NCBI GenBank assembly: GCA_026874595.1
Contig: CM049309.1
Coordinates: forward strand, 70,848,926-70,912,925
DNA length: 64,000 bases
DNA from: Sipunculus nudus
Lineage: Eukaryota; Annelida; Sipuncula; Golfingiida; Sipunculidae
Reading direction: 5' to 3'
The translations under genes were made by a program, and so were the position numbers. Of the stretch, positions 25,025 through 39,131 are shown one piece after another (position 1 is the first letter of the stretch; each line of letters begins with the position of its first letter). Below the pieces are notes generated by a model. The model did not search any database, was not told the origin of the DNA, and worked only from the letters and a program-made list of their open reading frames with translations.

Positions 25025-28000
25025 AGATACGACTATTATTCATTTTTTAAAATTTCTCTTGGATTTTAAAGTGTTATATATATTTAAATACGCTAAACAA
25101 CCCATCAAGTTTGGTACCAACGGAAAGTACTTTTCACTGGTAGTCACATGGTATAAAAATTAGAGTGGCTCAAGTGAGCGTTTTAGAGCAGTCAGATACG
25201 ACTTTTATTCATTTTTTTTAATTTCTCTTGGATTTAAGTGTTATATATATTTAAATACGCTTAACAACCCATCAAGTTTGGTACCAACGGAAAGTACTTT
25301 TCACTGGTAGTCACATGGTATAAAAATTAGAGTGGCACAAGTGAGCGTTTTAGAGCAGTCAGATACGACTATTATTCATTTTTTTAAATTTCTCTTGGAT
25401 TTAAAAGTGTTATATATATTTAAATACGCTTAACAACCCATCAAGTTTGGTATCAACGGAAAGTACTTTGAACTGGTAGTCCCATGGTATAAAAATTAGA
25501 GTGGCACAAGTGAGCGTTTTAGAGCAGCCTGATACGACTATTATTCTTTTTTTTTCAATTTCGCGTTGATTTTAAAGTGTTATATATATTTAAATACGCT
25601 TAACAACTCATCAAGTTTGGTACCAACGGAAAGTACTTTTCACTGGTAGACACATGGTATAAAAATTAGAGTGGCACAAGTGAGCGTTTTAGAGCAGTCA
25701 GATACGACTATTATTCATTTTTTTTAATTTCCCGTGGATTTAAAAGTGTTATATATATTTAAATACGCTTAACAACCCATCAAGTTTGGTATCAACGGAA
25801 AGTACTTTTCACTGGTAGTCCCATTGTATATAAATTAGAGTGGCACAAGTGAGCGTTTTAGAGCAGTCAGATACGACTATTATTCATTTTTTTAAATTTC
25901 TCTTGGATTTAAAAGTGTTATATATATTTAAATACGCTTAACAACCCATCAAGTTTGGTATACACGGAAAGTACTTTTCACTGCTAGTCCCATGGTATAA
26001 AAATTAGAGTGGCACAAGTGAGCGTTTTAGAGCAGGCGGATACGACTAATATTCAATTTCTTTTCAATTTCGCGTTGATTTTAAAGTGTTATATATATTT
26101 AAATACGCTTAACAACTCATCAAGTTTGGTATCAACGGAAAGTACTTTGAACTGGTAGTCACATGGTATAAAAATTAGAGTGGCACAAGTGAGCGTTTTA
26201 GAGCAGTCAGATACGACTATTATTCATTTTTTAAAATTTCTCTTGGATTTTAAAGTGTTATATATATTTAAATACGCTTAACAACCCATCAAGTTTGGTA
26301 TCAACGGAAAGTACTTTTCACTGGTAGTCACATGGTATAAAAATTAGAGTGGCACAAGAGAGCGTTTTAGAGCAGCCTGATACGACTATTATTCATTTGT
26401 TTTAATTTCCTGTGGATTTTAAAGTGTTATATATATTTAAATACGCTTAACAACTCATCAAGTTTGGTACCAACGGAAAGTACTTTTCACTGGTAGTCAC
26501 ATGGTATAAAAATTAGAGTGGCACACGTGGGCGTTTTAGAGCAGTCAGATACGACTATTATTCATTTTTTTTTAATTTCTCTTGGATTTAAAAGTGTTAT
26601 ATATATTTAAATACGCTTAACAACCCATCAAGTTTGGTATCAACGGAAAGTACTTTTCACTGGTAGTCCCATGGAATAAAAATTAGAGTGGCACAAGTGA
26701 GCGTTTTAGAGCAGGCGGATACGACTAATATTCAATTTCTTTTAAATTTCTCTTGGATTTAAAAGTGTTATATATATTTAAATACGCTAAACAACCCATC
26801 AAGTTTGGTACCAACGGAAAGTACTTTTCACTGGTAGTCACATGGTATAAAAATTAGAGTGGCACAAGTGAGCGTTTTAGAGCAGTCAGATACGACTATT
26901 ATTCATTTTTTTAAATTTCTCTTGGATTTAAAAGTGTTATATATATTTAAATACGCTTAACAACCCATCAAGTTTGATATCAACGGAAAGTACTTTTCAC
27001 TGGTAGTCACATGGTATAAAAATTAGAGTGGCACAAGAGAGCGTTTTAGAGCAGCCTGATACGACTATTATTCATTTGTTTTAATTTCCTGTGGATTTTA
27101 AAGTGTTATATATATTTAAATACGCTTAACAACTCATCAAGTTTGGTACCAACGGAAAGTACTTTTCACTGGTAGTCACATGGTATAAAAATTAGAGTGG
27201 CACACGTGAGCGTTTTAGAGCAGTCAGATACGACTATTATTCATTTTTTTTAATTTCTCTTGGATTTAAAAGTGTTATATATATTTAAATACGCTTAACA
27301 ACCCATCAAGTTTGGTATCAACGGAAAGAACTTTTCACTGGTAGTCCCATGGAATAAAAATTAGAGTGTCACAAGTGAGCGTTTTAGAGCAGGCGGATAC
27401 GACTAATATTCAATTTCTTTTAAATTTCTCTTGGATTTAAAAGTGTTATATATATTTAAATACGCTAAACAACCCATCAAGTTTGGTACCAACGGAAAGT
27501 ACTTTTCACTGGTAGTCACATGGTATAAAAATTAGAGTGGCACAAGTGAGCGTTTTAGAGCAGTCAGATACGACTATTATTCATTTTTTAAAAATTTCTC
27601 TTGGATTTCAAAGTGTTATATATATTTAAATACGCTTAACAACCCATCAAGTTTGATATCAACGGAAAGTACTTTTCACTGGTAGTCACATGGTATAAAA
27701 ATTAGAGTGGCACAAGAGAGCGTTTTAGAGCAGCCTGATACGACTATTATTCATTTGTTTTAATTTCCTGTGGATTTTAAAGTGTTATATATATTTAAAT
27801 ACGCTTAACAACTCATCAAGTTTGGTACCAACGGAAAGTACTTTTCACTGGTAGTCACATGGTATAAAAATTAGAGTGGCACACGTGAGCGTTTTAGAGC
27901 AGTCAGATACAACTATTATTCATTTTTTTTAATTTCTCTTGGATTTAAAAGTGTTATATATATTTAAATACGCTTAACAACCCATCAAGTTTGGTATCAA

Positions 28001-31000
28001 CGGAAAGAACTTTTCACTGGTAGTCCCATGGAATAAAAATTAGAGTGGCACAAGTGAGCGTTTTAGAGCAGGCGGATACGACTAATATTCAATTTCTTTT
28101 AAATTTCTCTTGGATTTAAAAGTGTTATATATATTTAAATACGCTAAACAACCCATCAAGTTTGGTACCAACGGAAAGTACTTTTCACTGGTAGTCACAT
28201 GGTATAAAAATTAGAGTGGCACAAGTGAGCGTTTTAGAGCAGTCAGATACGACTATTATTCATTTTTTAAAAATTTCTCTTGGATTTCAAAGTGTTATAT
28301 ATTTTAAAATACGCTAAACAACCCATCAAGTTTGGTATCAACGGAAAGTACTTTGCACTGGTAGTCCCATGGTATATAAATTAGAGTGGCACAAGTGAGC
28401 GTTTTAGAGCAGGCGGATACGACTAATATTTAATTTTTTTTCAATTTCGCATTGATTTTAAAGTGTTATATATATTTAAATACGCTTAACAACTCATCAA
28501 GTTTGGTACCAACGGAAAGTACTTTTCACTGGTAGACACATGGTATAAAAATTAGGGTGGCACAAGTGAGCGTTTTAGAGCAGTCAGATACGACTATTAT
28601 TCATTTTTTTTAATTTCCCGTGGATTTAAAAGTGTTATATATATTTAAATACGCTTAACAACCCATTAAGTTTGGTATCAACGGAAAGTACTTTTCACTG
28701 GTAGTCCCATTGTATAAAAATTAGAGTGGCACAAGTGAGTGTTTTAGAGCAGGCGGATACGACTAATATTCAATTTATTTTCAATTTCGCGTTGACTTTA
28801 AAGTGTTATATATATTTAAATACGCTTAACAACTCATCAAGTTTGGATTAACGGAAAGTACTTTTCACTGGTAGTCTCATGGTATAAAAATTAGAGTGGC
28901 ACAAGTGAGCGTTTTAGAGCAGTCAGATACGACTATTATTCATTTCTTTAAATTTCTCTTGGATTTAAAAGTGTTATATATATTTAAATACGCTTAACAA
29001 CCCATCAAGTTTGGTATCCACGGTAAGTACTTTTCACTGGTAGTCCCATGGTATAAAAATTAGAGTGGCACAAGAGAGCGTTTTAGAGCAGCCTGATACG
29101 ACTATTATTCATTTTTTTTAATTTCCTGTGGATTTTAAAGTGTTATATATATTTAAATACGCTTAAAAACTCATCAAGTTTGGTACCAACGGAAAGTACT
29201 TTTCACTGGTAGTCACATGGTATAAAAATTAGAGTGGCACAAGTGAGCGTTTTAGAGCAGTCAGATACGACTATTATTCATTTTTTTTTAATTTCTCTTG
29301 GATTTAAAAGTGTTATATATATTTAAATACGCTTAACAACCCATCAAGTTTGGTATCAACGGAAAGTACTTTTCACTGGTAGTCCCATGGAATAAAAATT
29401 AGAGTGGCACAAGTGAGCGTTTTAGAGCAGGCGGATACGACTAATATTCAATTTCTTTTAAATTTCTCTTGGATTTAAAAGTGTTATATATATTTAAATA
29501 CGCTAAACAACCCATCAAGTTTGGTACCAACGGAAAGTACTTTTCACTGGTAGTCACATGGTATAATTAGAGTGGCACAAGTGAGCGTTTTAGAGCAGGC
29601 GGATACGACTAATATTCAATTTATTTTCAATTTCGCGTTGACTTTAAAGTGTTATATATATTTAAATACGCTTAACAACTCATCAAGTTTGGATTAACGG
29701 AAAGTACTTTTCACTGGTAGTCTCATGGTATAAAAATTAGAGTGGCACAAGTGAGCGTTTTAGAGCAGTCAGATACGACTATTATTCATTTCTTTAAATT
29801 TCTCTTGGATTTAAAAGTGTTATATATATTTAAATACGCTTAACAACCCATCAAGTTTGGTATCCACGGTAAGTACTTTTCACTGGTAGTCCCATGGTAT
29901 AAAAATTAGAGTGGCACAAGAGAGCGTTTTAGAGCAGCCTGATACGACTATTATTCATTTTTTTTAATTTCCTGTGGATTTTAAAGTGTTATATATATTT
30001 AAATACGCTTAACAACTCATCAAGTTTGGTACCAACGGAAAGTACTTTTCACTGGTAGTCACATGGTATAAAAATTAGAGTGGCACAAGTGAGCGTTTTA
30101 GAGCAGTCAGATACGACTATTATTCATTTTTTAAAATTTCTCTTGGATTTTAAAGTGTTATATATATTTAAATACGCTAAACAACCCATCAAGTTTGGTA
30201 CCAACGGAAAGTACTTTTCACTGGTAGTCACATGGTATAAAAATTAGAGTGGCTCAAGTGAGCGTTTTAGAGCAGTCAGATACGACTTTTATTCATTTTT
30301 TTTAATTTCTCTTGGATTTAAGTGTTATATATATTTAAATACGCTTAACAACCCATCAAGTTTGGTACCAACGGAAAGTACTTTTCACTGGTAGTCACAT
30401 GGTATAAAAATTAGAGTGGCACAAGTGAGCGTTTTAGAGCAGTCAGATACGACTATTATTCATTTTTTTAAATTTCTCTTGGATTTAAAAGTGTTATATA
30501 TATTTAAATACGCTTAACAACCCATCAAGTTTGGTATCAACGGAAAGTACTTTGAACTGGTAGTCCCATGGTATAAAAATTAGAGTGGCACAAGTGAGCG
30601 TTTTAGAGCAGCCTGATACGACTATTATTCTTTTTTTTTCAATTTCGCGTTGATTTTAAAGTGTTATATATATTTAAATACGCTTAACAACTCATCAAGT
30701 TTGGTACCAACGGAAAGTACTTTTCACTGGTAGACACATGGTATAAAAATTAGAGTGGCACAAGTGAGCGTTTTAGAGCAGTCAGATACGACTATTATTC
30801 ATTTTTTTTAATTTCCCGTGGATTTAAAAGTGTTATATATATTTAAATACGCTTAACAACCCATCAAGTTTGGTATCAACGGAAAGTACTTTTCACTGGT
30901 AGTCCCATTGTATATAAATTAGAGTGGCACAAGTGAGCGTTTTAGAGCAGTCAGATACGACTATTATTCATTTTTTTAAATTTCTCTTGGATTTAAAAGT

Positions 31001-34000
31001 GTTATATATATTTAAATACGCTTAACAACCCATCAAGTTTGGTATACACGGAAAGTACTTTTCACTGCTAGTCCCATGGTATAAAAATTAGAGTGGCACA
31101 AGTGAGCGTTTTAGAGCAGGCGGATACGACTAATATTCAATTTCTTTTCAATTTCGCGTTGATTTTAAAGTGTTATATATATTTAAATACGCTTAACAAC
31201 TCATCAAGTTTGGTATCAACGGAAAGTACTTTGAACTGGTAGTCACATGGTATAAAAATTAGAGTGGCACAAGTGAGCGTTTTAGAGCAGTCAGATACGA
31301 CTATTATTCATTTTTTAAAATTTCTCTTGGATTTTAAAGTGTTATATATATTTAAATACGCTTAACAACCCATCAAGTTTGGTATCAACGGAAAGTACTT
31401 TTCACTGGTAGTCACATGGTATAAAAATTAGAGTGGCACAAGAGAGCGTTTTAGAGCAGCCTGATACGACTATTATTCATTTGTTTTAATTTCCTGTGGA
31501 TTTTAAAGTGTTATATATATTTAAATACGCTTAACAACTCATCAAGTTTGGTACCAACGGAAAGTACTTTTCACTGGTAGTCACATGGTATAAAAATTAG
31601 AGTGGCACACGTGGGCGTTTTAGAGCAGTCAGATACGACTATTATTCATTTTTTTTTAATTTCTCTTGGATTTAAAAGTGTTATATATATTTAAATACGC
31701 TTAACAACCCATCAAGTTTGGTATCAACGGAAAGTACTTTTCACTGGTAGTCCCATGGAATAAAAATTAGAGTGGCACAAGTGAGCGTTTTAGAGCAGGC
31801 GGATACGACTAATATTCAATTTCTTTTAAATTTCTCTTGGATTTAAAAGTGTTATATATATTTAAATACGCTAAACAACCCATCAAGTTTGGTACCAACG
31901 GAAAGTACTTTTCACTGGTAGTCACATGGTATAAAAATTAGAGTGGCACAAGTGAGCGTTTTAGAGCAGTCAGATACGACTATTATTCATTTTTTTAAAT
32001 TTCTCTTGGATTTAAAAGTGTTATATATATTTAAATACGCTTAACAACCCATCAAGTTTGATATCAACGGAAAGTACTTTTCACTGGTAGTCACATGGTA
32101 TAAAAATTAGAGTGGCACAAGAGAGCGTTTTAGAGCAGCCTGATACGACTATTATTCATTTGTTTTAATTTCCTGTGGATTTTAAAGTGTTATATATATT
32201 TAAATACGCTTAACAACTCATCAAGTTTGGTACCAACGGAAAGTACTTTTCACTGGTAGTCACATGGTATAAAAATTAGAGTGGCACACGTGAGCGTTTT
32301 AGAGCAGTCAGATACGACTATTATTCATTTTTTTTAATTTCTCTTGGATTTAAAAGTGTTATATATATTTAAATACGCTTAACAACCCATCAAGTTTGGT
32401 ATCAACGGAAAGAACTTTTCACTGGTAGTCCCATGGAATAAAAATTAGAGTGTCACAAGTGAGCGTTTTAGAGCAGGCGGATACGACTAATATTCAATTT
32501 CTTTTAAATTTCTCTTGGATTTAAAAGTGTTATATATATTTAAATACGCTAAACAACCCATCAAGTTTGGTACCAACGGAAAGTACTTTTCACTGGTAGT
32601 CACATGGTATAAAAATTAGAGTGGCACAAGTGAGCGTTTTAGAGCAGTCAGATACGACTATTATTCATTTTTTAAAAATTTCTCTTGGATTTCAAAGTGT
32701 TATATATATTTAAATACGCTTAACAACCCATCAAGTTTGATATCAACGGAAAGTACTTTTCACTGGTAGTCACATGGTATAAAAATTAGAGTGGCACAAG
32801 AGAGCGTTTTAGAGCAGCCTGATACGACTATTATTCATTTGTTTTAATTTCCTGTGGATTTTAAAGTGTTATATATATTTAAATACGCTTAACAACTCAT
32901 CAAGTTTGGTACCAACGGAAAGTACTTTTCACTGGTAGTCACATGGTATAAAAATTAGAGTGGCACACGTGAGCGTTTTAGAGCAGTCAGATACAACTAT
33001 TATTCATTTTTTTTAATTTCTCTTGGATTTAAAAGTGTTATATATATTTAAATACGCTTAACAACCCATCAAGTTTGGTATCAACGGAAAGAACTTTTCA
33101 CTGGTAGTCCCATGGAATAAAAATTAGAGTGGCACAAGTGAGCGTTTTAGAGCAGGCGGATACGACTAATATTCAATTTCTTTTAAATTTCTCTTGGATT
33201 TAAAAGTGTTATATATATTTAAATACGCTAAACAACCCATCAAGTTTGGTACCAACGGAAAGTACTTTTCACTGGTAGTCACATGGTATAAAAATTAGAG
33301 TGGCACAAGTGAGCGTTTTAGAGCAGTCAGATACGACTATTATTCATTTTTTAAAAATTTCTCTTGGATTTCAAAGTGTTATATATTTTAAAATACGCTA
33401 AACAACCCATCAAGTTTGGTATCAACGGAAAGTACTTTGCACTGGTAGTCCCATGGTATATAAATTAGAGTGGCACAAGTGAGCGTTTTAGAGCAGGCGG
33501 ATACGACTAATATTTAATTTTTTTTCAATTTCGCATTGATTTTAAAGTGTTATATATATTTAAATACGCTTAACAACTCATCAAGTTTGGTACCAACGGA
33601 AAGTACTTTTCACTGGTAGACACATGGTATAAAAATTAGGGTGGCACAAGTGAGCGTTTTAGAGCAGTCAGATACGACTATTATTCATTTTTTTTAATTT
33701 CCCGTGGATTTAAAAGTGTTATATATATTTAAATACGCTTAACAACCCATTAAGTTTGGTATCAACGGAAAGTACTTTTCACTGGTAGTCCCATTGTATA
33801 AAAATTAGAGTGGCACAAGTGAGTGTTTTAGAGCAGGCGGATACGACTAATATTCAATTTATTTTCAATTTCGCGTTGACTTTAAAGTGTTATATATATT
33901 TAAATACGCTTAACAACTCATCAAGTTTGGATTAACGGAAAGTACTTTTCACTGGTAGTCTCATGGTATAAAAATTAGAGTGGCACAAGTGAGCGTTTTA

Positions 34001-35192
34001 GAGCAGTCAGATACGACTATTATTCATTTCTTTAAATTTCTCTTGGATTTAAAAGTGTTATATATATTTAAATACGCTTAACAACCCATCAAGTTTGGTA
34101 TCCACGGTAAGTACTTTTCACTGGTAGTCCCATGGTATAAAAATTAGAGTGGCACAAGAGAGCGTTTTAGAGCAGCCTGATACGACTATTATTCATTTTT
34201 TTTAATTTCCTGTGGATTTTAAAGTGTTATATATATTTAAATACGCTTAAAAACTCATCAAGTTTGGTACCAACGGAAAGTACTTTTCACTGGTAGTCAC
34301 ATGGTATAAAAATTAGAGTGGCACAAGTGAGCGTTTTAGAGCAGTCAGATACGACTATTATTCATTTTTTTTTAATTTCTCTTGGATTTAAAAGTGTTAT
34401 ATATATTTAAATACGCTTAACAACCCATCAAGTTTGGTATCAACGGAAAGTACTTTTCACTGGTAGTCCCATGGAATAAAAATTAGAGTGGCACAAGTGA
34501 GCGTTTTAGAGCAGGCGGATACGACTAATATTCAATTTCTTTTAAATTTCTCTTGGATTTAAAAGTGTTATATATATTTAAATACGCTAAACAACCCATC
34601 AAGTTTGGTACCAACGGAAAGTACTTTTCACTGGTAGTCACATGGTATAATTAGAGTGGCACAAGTGAGCGTTTTAGAGCAGGCGGATACGACTAATATT
34701 CAATTTATTTTCAATTTCGCGTTGACTTTAAAGTGTTATATATATTTAAATACGCTTAACAACTCATCAAGTTTGGATTAACGGAAAGTACTTTTCACTG
34801 GTAGTCTCATGGTATAAAAATTAGAGTGGCACAAGTGAGCGTTTTAGAGCAGTCAGATACGACTATTATTCATTTCTTTAAATTTCTCTTGGATTTAAAA
34901 GTGTTATATATATTTAAATACGCTTAACAACCCATCAAGTTTGGTATCCACGGTAAGTACTTTTCACTGGTAGTCCCATGGTATAAAAATTAGAGTGGCA
35001 CAAGAGAGCGTTTTAGAGCAGCCTGATACGACTATTATTCATTTTTTTTAATTTCCTGTGGATTTTAAAGTGTTATATATATTTAAATACGCTTAACAAC
35101 TCATCAAGTTTGGTACCAACGGAAAGTACTTTTCACTGGTAGTCACATGGTATAAAAATTAGAGTGGCACAAGTGAGCGTTTTAGAGCAGTC
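25025..35192 (+). repeat. 5,084-bp higher-order unit, two tandem copies
   Basis: Rare variants in the first copy recur exactly 5,084 bp later: 'ggctcaag' at 25167/30251, 'aagagagcg' at 26357/31441, 'ttagagtgtcac' at 27361/32445, 'gtagtctcat' at 28871/33955 and 'gtataattag' at 29561/34645. Identity breaks near 24950-25020 on the left and near 35200 on the right, so the two copies are adjacent. Smaller partial copies continue to about 37020 (the 'gtataattag' variant again at 36169 and 37015). This amplification is seen only in the left arm. Confidence 0.88.
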
Positions 35193-38100
35193 AGATACGA
35201 CTATTATTCATTTTTTTTTAATTTCTCTTGGATTTAAAAGTGTTATATATATTTAAATACGCTTAACAACCCATCAAGTTTGGTATCAACGGAAAGTACT
35301 TTTCACTGGTAGTCCCATGGAATAAAAATTAGAGTGGCACAAGTGAGTGTTTTAGAGCAGGCGGATACGACTAATATTCAATTTATTTTCAATTTCGCGT
35401 TGACTTTAAAGTGTTATATATATTTAAATACGCTTAACAACTCATCAAGTTTGGATTAACGGAAAGTACTTTTCACTGGTAGTCTCATGGTATAAAAATT
35501 AGAGTGGCACAAGTGAGCGTTTTAGAGCAGTCAGATACGACTATTATTCATTTCTTTAAATTTCTCTTGGATTTAAAAGTGTTATATATATTTAAATACG
35601 CTTAACAACCCATCAAGTTTGGTATCCACGGTAAGTACTTTTCACTGGTAGTCCCATGGTATAAAAATTAGAGTGGCACAAGAGAGCGTTTTAGAGCAGC
35701 CTGATACGACTATTATTCATTTTTTTTAATTTCCTGTGGATTTTAAAGTGTTATATATATTTAAATACGCTTAACAACTCATCAAGTTTGGTACCAACGG
35801 AAAGTACTTTTCACTGGTAGTCACATGGTATAAAAATTAGAGTGGCACAAGTGAGCGTTTTAGAGCAGTCAGATACGACTATTATTCATTTTTTTTTAAT
35901 TTCTCTTGGATTTAAAAGTGTTATATATATTTAAATACGCTTAACAACCCATCAAGTTTGGTATCAACGGAAAGTACTTTTCACTGGTAGTCCCATGGAA
36001 TAAAAATTAGAGTGGCACAAGTGAGCGTTTTAGAGCAGGCGGATACGACTAATATTCAATTTCTTTTAAATTTCTCTTGGATTTAAAAGTGTTATATATA
36101 TTTAAATACGCTAAACAACCCATCAAGTTTGGTACCAACGGAAAGTACTTTTCACTGGTAGTCACATGGTATAATTAGAGTGGCACAAGTGAGCGTTTTA
36201 GAGCAGGCGGATACGACTAATATTCAATTTATTTTCAATTTCGCGTTGACTTTAAAGTGTTATATATATTTAAATACGCTTAACAACTCATCAAGTTTGG
36301 ATTAACGGAAAGTACTTTTCACTGGTAGTCTCATGGTATAAAAATTAGAGTGGCACAAGTGAGCGTTTTAGAGCAGTCAGATACGACTATTATTCATTTC
36401 TTTAAATTTCTCTTGGATTTAAAAGTGTTATATATATTTAAATACGCTTAACAACCCATCAAGTTTGGTATCCACGGTAAGTACTTTTCACTGGTAGTCC
36501 CATGGTATAAAAATTAGAGTGGCACAAGAGAGCGTTTTAGAGCAGCCTGATACGACTATTATTCATTTTTTTTAATTTCCTGTGGATTTTAAAGTGTTAT
36601 ATATATTTAAATACGCTTAACAACTCATCAAGTTTGGTACCAACGGAAAGTACTTTTCACTGGTAGTCACATGGTATAAAAATTAGAGTGGCACAAGTGA
36701 GCGTTTTAGAGCAGTCAGATACGACTATTATTCATTTTTTTTTAATTTCTCTTGGATTTAAAAGTGTTATATATATTTAAATACGCTTAACAACCCATCA
36801 AGTTTGGTATCAACGGAAAGTACTTTTCACTGGTAGTCCCATGGAATAAAAATTAGAGTGGCACAAGTGAGCGTTTTAGAGCAGGCGGATACGACTAATA
36901 TTCAATTTCTTTTAAATTTCTCTTGGATTTAAAAGTGTTATATATATTTAAATACGCTAAACAACCCATCAAGTTTGGTACCAACGGAAAGTACTTTTCA
37001 CTGGTAGTCACATGGTATAATTAGAGTGGCACAAGTGAGCGTTTTAGAGCAGTCAGATACGACTATTATTCATTTTTTTTAATTTCTCTTGGATTTAAAA
37101 GTGTTATATATATTTAAATACGCTTAACAACCCATCAAGTTTGGTATCAACGGAAAGTACTTTTCACTGGTAGTCCCATGGTATAAAAATTAGAGTGGCA
37201 CAAGAGAGCGTTTTAGAGCAGCCTGATACGACTATTATTCATTTTTTTTAATTTCCTGTGGATTTTAAAGTGTTATATATTTTAAAATACGCTAAACAAC
37301 CCATCAAGTTTGGTATCAACGGAAAGTACTTTGCACTGGTAGTCCCATGGTATATAAATTAGAGTGGCACAAGTGAGCGTTTTAGAGCAGGCGGATACGA
37401 CTAATATTCAATTTCTTATAAATTTCTCTTGGATTTAAAAGTGTTATATATATTTAAATACGCTAAACAACCCATCAAGTTTGGTACCAACGGAAAGTAC
37501 TTTTCACTGGTAGTCACATGGTATAAAAATTAGAGTGGCACAAGTGAGCGTTTTAGAGCAGTCAGATACGACTATTATTCATTTTTTTAAATTTCCCTTG
37601 GATTTAAAAGTGTTATATATATTTAAATACGCTTAACAACCCATCAAGTTTGATATCAACGGAAAGTACTTTTCACTGGTAGTCACATGATATAAAAATT
37701 AGAGTGGCACAAGTGAGCATTTTAGAGCAGGGGGATACGACTAATATTCAATTTTTTTCAATTTCGCGTTGATTTTAAAGTGTTATATATATTTAAATAC
37801 GCTTAACAACTCATCAAGTTTGGTATCAACGGAAAGTACTTTTCACTGGTAGTCACATGGTATAAAAATTAGAGTGGCACAAGTGAGCTTTTTAGAGCAG
37901 TCAGATACGACTATTATTCATTTTTTTTAAATTTCTCTTGGATTTAAAAGTGTTATATATTTTAAAATACGCTAAACAACCCATCAAGTTTGGTATAAAC
38001 GGAAAGTACTTTGCACTGGTAGTCCCATGGTATATAAATTAGAGTGGCACAAGTGAGCGTTTTAGAGCAGGCGGATACGACTAATATTTAATTTTTTTTC

Positions 38101-38790
38101 AATTTCGCGTTTATTTTAAAGTGTTATATATATTTAAATACGCTTAACAACCCATCAAGTTTGGTATCAACGGAAAGTACTTTTTACTGGTAGTCCCATG
38201 GTATAAAAATCAGAGTGGCACAAGTGAGCGTTTTAGAGCAGTCAGATACGACTATTATTCATTTTTTTAAATTTCCCGTGGATTTTAAAGTGTTATATAT
38301 ATTTAAAAACCCTTAACAACCCATCTAGTTTGGTATCAACGGAAAGTACTTTTCACTGGTAGTCCCATGGTATAAAAATAAGAGTGGCACAAGTGAGCGT
38401 TTTAGAGCAGCCTGATACGACTATTATTCATTTTTTTTTATTTCCCGTGGATTTTAAAGTGTTATATATATTTAAATACGCTTAACAACTCATCAAGTTT
38501 GGTAACAACGGAAAGTACTTTTCACTGGTAGTCACGTGGTATAAAAATTAGAGTGGCACAAGAGAGCGTTTTAGAGCAGCCTGATACGACTATTATTCAT
38601 TTTTTTTAAATTTCCTGTGGATTTTAAAGTGTTATATATATTTAAATACGCTTAACAACCCATCAAGTTTGATATCAACGGAAAGTACTTTTCACTGGTA
38701 GTCACATGATATAAAAATTAGAGTGGCACAAGTGAGCGTTTTAGAGCAGGGGATACGACTAATATTCAATTTTTTTCAATTTCGCGTTGA

Positions 38791-38798
38791 TTTTAAAA
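38791..38798. other. Inversion junction of the two satellite arms
   Basis: At TTTTAAAA the plus-oriented array ('cgcgttgattttaaa') passes directly into the minus-oriented array ('ttaaaatccaagagaaat'). There is no spacer. The two monomers that meet are different subtypes, so the local palindrome is exact only over the 8 bases, while orientation reverses completely. Confidence 0.93.
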
Positions 38799-39131
38799 TC
38801 CAAGAGAAATTTAAAAAAAATGAATAATAGTCGTATCTGACTGCTCTAAAACGCTCACTTGTGCCACTCTAATTTTTATATCATGTGACGACCAGTGAAA
38901 AGCACTTTCCGTCGTTACCAAACTTATTGAGTTGTTTAGCGTATTTAAATATATATAACACTTTAAAATCCACGGGAAATAAAAAAAATGAATAATAGTC
39001 GTATCAGGCTGCTCTAAAACGCTCACTTGTGCCACTCTAATTTTTATACCATGTGACTTCCAGTGAAAAGTACTTTCCGTTGGTACCAAACATGATGAAT
39101 TGTTAAGCGTATTTAAAGATATATAACACTT

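Larger units (their letters stand above)
14003..38794 (+). repeat. ~168-bp satellite array, plus-oriented arm
   Basis: Tandem monomers of about 166-170 bp, differing mainly in T-run length. Recognisable blocks in order are 'aaagtgttat', 'atacgct(t/a)aacaac', 'catcaagtttggta', 'caacggaaagtac', 'actggtagtc', 'agagtggcacaag', 'gcgttttagagc' and 'tacgactattattc'. About 148 copies. Two main monomer types occur: type A has 'tatgaattttagagtgg' and 'tttagcgtgaatttt'; type B has 'tataaaaattagagtgg' with 'ctcttggattt', 'cgcgttgatttt' or 'cccgtggatttt'. Type A is at the outer end and mixed into higher-order units to about 22.1 kb; type B fills the remainder. The small ORFs in this array are frames of the repeat. 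Confidence 0.97.
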
